Positions 58,518-64,000 of a stretch of DNA of 64,000 bases are shown one piece after another. Below the pieces are notes generated by a model. It was given only the letters and a program-made list of their open reading frames with translations. It had not been told where the DNA came from and searched no databases. A program made the position numbers and the translations under genes. Position 1 is the stretch's first letter, and each line of letters opens with the position of its first letter. Source of the stretch: Bradysia coprophila. Taxonomy: Eukaryota > Arthropoda > Insecta > Diptera > Sciaridae. The stretch spans positions 5,318,473 through 5,382,472 of the forward strand of contig NW_023503423.1 of assembly GCF_014529535.1 (NCBI RefSeq), written 5' to 3'.

Positions 58518-60638
58518 TAGTGGACCTGCTTAGGCAAAAAATCGTGCATCTTTGAAAATCGTTATAACGATGATTGTAGGTTGTTCCGTATCGATTACTG
58601 ATTCTAAATTGATGTGGGGCCAAGACGGCAGCTCAACGGTTCTCTGGTGAGCAGTCGTTATGTCCCTTTTTTTTCTATGATTTTTCATTCGTAAGCGAGA
58701 AGAGATATCAATCCACTTCCAAAGGATAAGTTGTAGAGAAAAGTCTAATTTTTTTTTTTGGTGAAATTTATTTTTTGACATTTGAATCCAAAATGGCGGA
58801 AAAAATTGGTCAAAGTCGAAAAATATTTTTTTCTCAAAGGAAAATCTCTGAAACTGATAGAAAGACTGTAAATTCGCAAAAATTTTCTTCAAAAGGTTTA
58901 TAGAGAATTTAAAGAGCTACGTTTTCGTTTTTTATTGATTGAAATCGGGCAGCTCGTTCCGGAGCTATGTCCGTAACAGTGAAGTCACCACATGTTCTTC
59001 ATGGAAAAATACATCGAAATTATTATTTCTTTAGAGTAAATAATTACACGTATTTCCATGACAATCGACCTAGAGTTGTATTTTCTGTAAATTTTAGTAA
59101 CTCAAGGCGTAACCGAGTTTCATATTTTCACGGAAACATGCTCCCTGTTCTAGAATTTAAGGATTTTGAAGGATCTCTGAGTTTTTTTGGATTATCTTCA
59201 GGATTTATTGAACTGTTGAGGTGGTAGTGTGTCAGTTCCTAAAATTATGTCACTGCACATGCACAATATGTTCCCAGCTCTAGAACGTAAGTATTGTGAA
59301 GGATATCTGAGATTTTATTGGGTTCCCTTCTGGACTTTTGGGATTGTTGAGGTTATATTATGTTAGTTCCTAAAATTCCACCACCTTACATAGTATACCA
59401 TGCTATCAGTTCTAGAATTTGACTAATTTAAAGGATTTGTCAAGTTTTTCTGGGTTTCCTTCTGGACTTTTTGGATTATAGAACTGGTCAGATCCTAAAA
59501 TTTAACCATTATGGTACATCATCTGGATATTCAGGATTATTTAGAGTCATCTTAACAATCCCGTAAGTTCAAACGATATCCTAAGAAACCTCAAAACTCT
59601 AGAACTGGGAAGATAGTAGACCATGTTGGATGGAGGAATTTTGAGAACCAAAATACTACCATCTCATTAACACCAGAAGACCAGAAGGAAACCCAGAAAA
59701 ACTTGACAAATCCTTCAAATTACTCAAATTCTAGAACTGATAGCATGGTATACCATGTAAGGTGGTGGAATTTTAGGAACTAACATAATATAACCTCAAC
59801 AATCCTAAAAGTCCAGAAGGGAACCCAATAAAATCTCAGATATCCTTCACAATACTTACGTTCTAGAGCTGGGAACATATTGTGCATGTGCAGTGACATA
59901 ATTTTAGGAACTGACACACTACCACCTCAACAGTTCAATAAATCCTGAAGATAATCCAAAAAAAAACTCAGAGATCCTTCAAAATCCTTAAATTCTAGAA
60001 CAGGGAGCATGTTTCCGTGAAAATGTGAAACTCGGTTACGCCCTGAGTTACTAAAATTTACAGAAAATACAACTCTAGGTCGATTGTCATGGAAATACGT
60101 GTAATTATTTACTCTAAAGAAATAATAATTTCGATGTATTTTTCCATGAAGAACATGTGGTGACTTCACTGTTACGGACATAGCTCCGGAACGAGCTGCC
60201 CGATTTCAATCAATAAAAAACGAAAACGTAGCTCTTTAAATTCTCTATAAACCTTTTGAAGAAAATTTTTGCGAATTTACAGTCTTTCTATCAGTTTCAG
60301 AGATTTTCCTTTGAGAAAAAAATAGTTTTCGACTTTGACCAATTTTTTCCGCCATTTTGGATTCAAATGTCAAAAAATAATTTCACCAAAAAAAAAAATT
60401 AGACTTTTCTCTACAACTTATCCTTTGGAAGTGGATTGATATCTCTTCTCGCTTACGAATGAAAAATCATAGAAAAAAAGGGACATAACGGCCGCTCACC
60501 AGAGAACCATTGAGCTGCCGTCTTGGCCCCACATCAATTTAGAATCAGTAATCGATACGGAACAACCTACAATCATCGTTATAACGATTTTCAAAGATGC
60601 ACGATTAAGCCTATTTTTCAGCCTAAGCAGGTCCACTA
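58518..60638. mobile_element. Giant 2.1-kb fold-back element
   Basis: Left arm 58518 to about 59475 and right arm about 59682 to 60638 are near-identical inverted copies nearly 1 kb long around a spacer of about 200 bases. The ends are TAGTGGACCTGCTTAGGC and its complement, with ATG on both outer flanks. Inside each arm are about three degenerate 125-base units (TTCTAGAA...GGATTT, GGGTTTCCTTCTGGACTTTT, AGTTCCTAAAATT). Mirror-image open frames in the two arms (58967-59227 + and 59927-60181 -) encode the same peptide apart from a few changes; they have no recognised domain. Confidence 0.92.
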
Positions 60639-60895
60639 ATGACATACTCAATACCGGAAACCGGACCAAACCAATTTCCCGAAATTTGAATATCAATAAT
60701 TTTTTGTCTAGCGAAAATAATCACAAAATTCGACGTACAGTTAAACTGTTTTGTTGTTCAAATAGAACATGCATACGAAATAATGATTTTAGTATAATTA
60801 ATGAAAATGTTAACGGGACATTTGCATATAACGCATACACGATGAATGATTTTTTTTTTACATTTTTATACCTACCATAACATACCTTGTTATAC

Positions 60896-61080
60896 TTAGA
60901 TTAGATTAGATTAGATTAGATGGGAGGGTGTAAGCCCAGCACCTAAGCCTCAGATGGGCCTGTTGTGCTATTGTACAAGTCTCTTGATCATATGGACTGT
61001 GATTTTACATCATATCTCTCCCGACTTAGATTGTTCACAAATCGACCGTGTGTTAACGTCCCATACGTTGTGAATTCTCC
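60896..61080 (-). mobile_element. 3' tail of a non-LTR retrotransposon
   Basis: On the minus strand a GC-richer stretch (CAGGCCCATCTGAGGCTTAG, GTGCTGGGCTTACACCCTCC) ends in five TCTAA units (60896-60920). Short tandem repeats at the 3' end instead of poly(A) are typical of several insect LINE clades. No reverse transcriptase frame is recognisable upstream, so this is a 5'-truncated copy. The inner boundary is approximate. Confidence 0.5.
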
Positions 61081-64000
61081 AAGCCGTGGGTGGTATGCGA
61101 ATACCACAACCATCACTAATTGACCTGTACATTTTCCCAAAGATGGCGCTATCAACATTGTCATGTTGTAGCTCTTTCTACTATTGACATTATGTCGATA
61201 TGGTTTCTTTTATGGAGAAAGCGAATGTTGGGTTTTTTGATATTTCCGACTTTGTTACGGTTACGGCTATTAGTTTTAGGTAATAGCAAGTGTCTAATCA
61301 CCATAGGCCATGAGTTGCCTCTTCGTATAAATCGCCATGCCACCATGTGACTGAACTCGTTCTGGCGTTGCAGGTTGTAGCGTTTGAATGATTCGTATTT
61401 CGTCATATCCCTTGACATCCATACAACGTATCAATCAATAGATCTGTTAAACCTCGCGGTCATTTTGGAGTACAAGATAGTTTCTGTATCTTGGGATTGT
61501 ACCACAGCAAATTTGTAAAAATTTGCTATGTGGTTTTGGGGTGTCAAATGAGAACCCGAAGCGTTTGTACCTTACCTGCACTAAAATTGACTGCCAGATG
61601 CCATACGGCAATGTGTCATTTTCGTACATTAATCGAGCACGTAATTTAGCATTAGCTTCTGGTAGAGTCGATTGTTAATCCGTAAACCGACGCCACGAAG
61701 CACATGTTAAATAACAAAGGAAATAACACAATTGTTGATATCGCACAATGAGGCGAGAACGACTTTATTGATCAAAGAGAAAATGACCTACGAGAACAAC
61801 ACTTTGACTTCGTTAATCTTGTTTGTTATACTTACTGCAATTTTCGTATATTATTAAATCGTTGATTGTGTAGTTGAAATGATTCGACTAATTTGTTGAT
61901 TCACATATCGATGCTCTGTTCATTCCACTAATGTTTTGATTTTGGCTTTGAATCACACAGGTGTTTCCATACATTTGGGTTGGTTTTTTGTTGTAATGGC
62001 TTAAATTGAAGCGTGACGATTTTTTTGTGTTCGCAAATAATTCTTATTTGGGAGTCCGATTCTGAAGATGGTTTCACAGCATGTCTTCGAAAATGTACCG
62101 CTGATTTTAGAGTTCACAACAAATTTATGGGCAAATGAAATTACAATTTTTGGTTTTAAACAGCTGACAATACAAAATTAGCTGATCATTTTAGAGGCAT
62201 TTTGTGGAACAGTTTTTGTTGAAGTCACTTATAACAGAACCATCAATTTCAAATAAGAGATAAATAAACGGTAACGATAAAAAATTCAGCATTGCTATCC
62301 CAGCTGTCTCTAGTTATTGTATTTGCCCATCTCTACTTGTTGGGAATCGGTTCAGTTGTATATTATGTCACCAGGACCAAAAAACCGCCTTTCTCGTCCG
62401 AAATTTATATTCAGATTCAAGTCCGATCTAAGACGAAAATGTGGAAAAAATTCTTTTCGTTCTGGCTCTTTATCTGATGAGAGAAGGTAACGTTTTTGGT
62501 CGCCTAAACATAAATTGTTTTATATTCTTGTGTAGTACCTTGACCTATTACAAGAACTAGCAATTTCTCATAAATTCAGTTGAACTGATAGTTCCAGGAA
62601 GTACGCTCGACTTTTTACATTTTGTCATTTGAGCAATAACTCGGAAGTCCACCAGAGCTCACATATAGATAGAAAGACAATATGGTTGTGACATATCGCG
62701 AAAAATAAAATGCTTTCCAGAAAAATAGTACATTACATGTGATGCTGCGAAAGTAATTCATTCCATGAGGTAACAAACTAGCAATACTCGTAAACTCAGT
62801 CGTGTGTTTTTTGAACAACGAGCTTCGGTAACTGTCCTTTCGACAAGTGTAGAGTTTGTGTATCCGAGCCAAGGGCGAGGTATACAACTACAATTGTCGA
62901 AAAACAGTAAAAAGGAGCAAGTTGCTCAAAACAACATGAGTTTGCGAGATTTACAAGGCTGTTTCAGAATTAATGAATTACGTGACACATTCTGGTTGAT
63001 TGTCTTCTTCATGCGAAACGTGATTATCACAAAGGAGTTCACGTAAAATTTACCGAAATTGGTCATCATGAAATGGATCATTACCGCATGTGGCCAATTG
63101 CCATGTAATGGCCAACTTTCGCACGACGTATAGGCAATAAAAGTTTTTTTTTTACTTTTATTAGATTCATCTCGTAAATTTCTTTTTAGTCTATACGATA
63201 AGATTACATACCTTGCCAACAGTACAGATATGCAGGATAAGCTAGACATCGAAGCCGTAAGAAATAGATCATTTTGACGAGACAAATTTTTACTGGTTTC
63301 GTCAAATTAGTTTTTAAATTGGAGTTAAGATTCCCTGGTTAAGAGAGTTATTTGGAAAACATTTGGAATGAACAAAGTCATCTTTTGTAAAAGGTCATCC
63401 TCAATGTATTTAAGAGACATAAAAATCTTCACAGTGAAATCATGTTCCGACGTATAAGTTAGCGTTAAGAAGATATCTAAATTATTAACAAAATGGTGCT
63501 GGCATAATGCTTTATACAAATACGTAGAATAAGTAAATTAAGTTAAAACTCTCTTGGTAGCAAATTGTATTGTTTAAGTAAATCTACACCTTTTTTCACT
63601 AAATAAAATGTATTTACCCTGACTGTCTCTGTCACTATTATTAATTGTCCAGTCTTTACACGAAATATTTATTCTAAAATAAAATTGTTGGTACTATGAA
63701 AATGGGACGTTTTACTACTCCATCACATGCGTTGATTATCTTGAAGTTTCCTTTATTACTTTCCATAGATATTACAACAACGAATGATTGACCAGATACA
63801 ATTTATCTAAGCTTCTGCATAGTGTTGCCTTTCTGATGATGTACACAAATGACTTCACACCATTAGAGGGAGTGGGTGCTAATGGAAACGTGACGTGAAT
63901 GGGTCAATTTTTAAACTTTTTGTGTGAAAGTCAAAAATTAAGTGATTTGTCATTTGTATTCGTTCAGAGCTGACCAATATTGTCTGACCAAGTCCTATGA
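61081..64000. other. Terminal stretch, no gene recognised
   Basis: AT-rich sequence with short frames on both strands and no domain signature. A small inverted pair (CATGTGGCCAATTG / CCATGTAATGGCCAAC) near 63090 is noted. A gene starting outside the window cannot be excluded. Confidence 0.45.

Noticed and set aside
58967..60181. Mirror-image 84-86 codon frames as a real protein
   Set aside because: They are the same palindromic arm read on opposite strands, with no domain, no splice context and no codon bias; kept only as part of the fold-back element.
61161..61418. Minus-strand frame upstream of the LINE-like tail as part of reverse transcriptase
   Set aside because: No RT or endonuclease motif (such as FADD) is visible, so it is not assigned.
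1..64000. tRNA, rRNA or snRNA genes
   Set aside because: I looked for A/B-box pairs and conserved rRNA words by eye and found none convincing; a covariance search would be needed to exclude them.

Overview
The window is nuclear DNA of an insect, most likely a lower dipteran; a sciarid-type fungus gnat is a guess from gene style and repeat load. It is AT-rich, the genes have short GT-AG introns, no operons are seen, and it carries many short inverted-repeat transposons. Five protein genes can be built with consistent splice phases. They are a GON-type ADAMTS metalloprotease (30 coding exons, 8866-25086, +), three paralogous MFSD4/NaGLT1-like sugar transporters (36699-38258, 48952-50598, 52279-53973, all +), a DHPAA-synthase-type aromatic amino acid decarboxylase (39266-43932, -) and a NUDT18-like Nudix hydrolase (56809-57825, +, one exon).

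Layout. 1-8.8 kb: no recognisable coding sequence; presumed upstream region of the ADAMTS gene, with a hAT-like inverted-repeat element, a solo-LTR-like block and a 650-bp TIR element. 8.9-25.1 kb: the ADAMTS gene, whose 7.9-kb intron 2 holds a dispersed element, hairpin repeats and a 153-bp tandem array. 25.1-36.4 kb: a gene-poor transposon bed with a broken GMPPB-like copy on the minus strand, nested hAT-like elements, two 0.52-kb fold-back elements and several MITEs. 36.5-54 kb: the transporter cluster, with the decarboxylase gene between copies 1 and 2 on the opposite strand and a 2-kb fold-back element in its first intron. A 69-bp minisatellite lies upstream of transporter copy 2. 54-64 kb: an 851-bp TIR element with an exact 8-bp target duplication, the Nudix gene, a 2.1-kb giant fold-back element and a LINE-like 3' tail.

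The genes do not form one pathway. The decarboxylase would supply reactive DOPA aldehyde for cuticle, the ADAMTS would remodel extracellular matrix, the transporters would move a small solute (probably sugar), and the Nudix enzyme would clean up oxidised nucleotides. The most unusual content is structural: several independent long palindromic elements (arms of about 240 bp to nearly 1 kb) that would fold into long double-stranded RNA if transcribed. One of them has its insertion site proved by a paralogous empty site in the same window.
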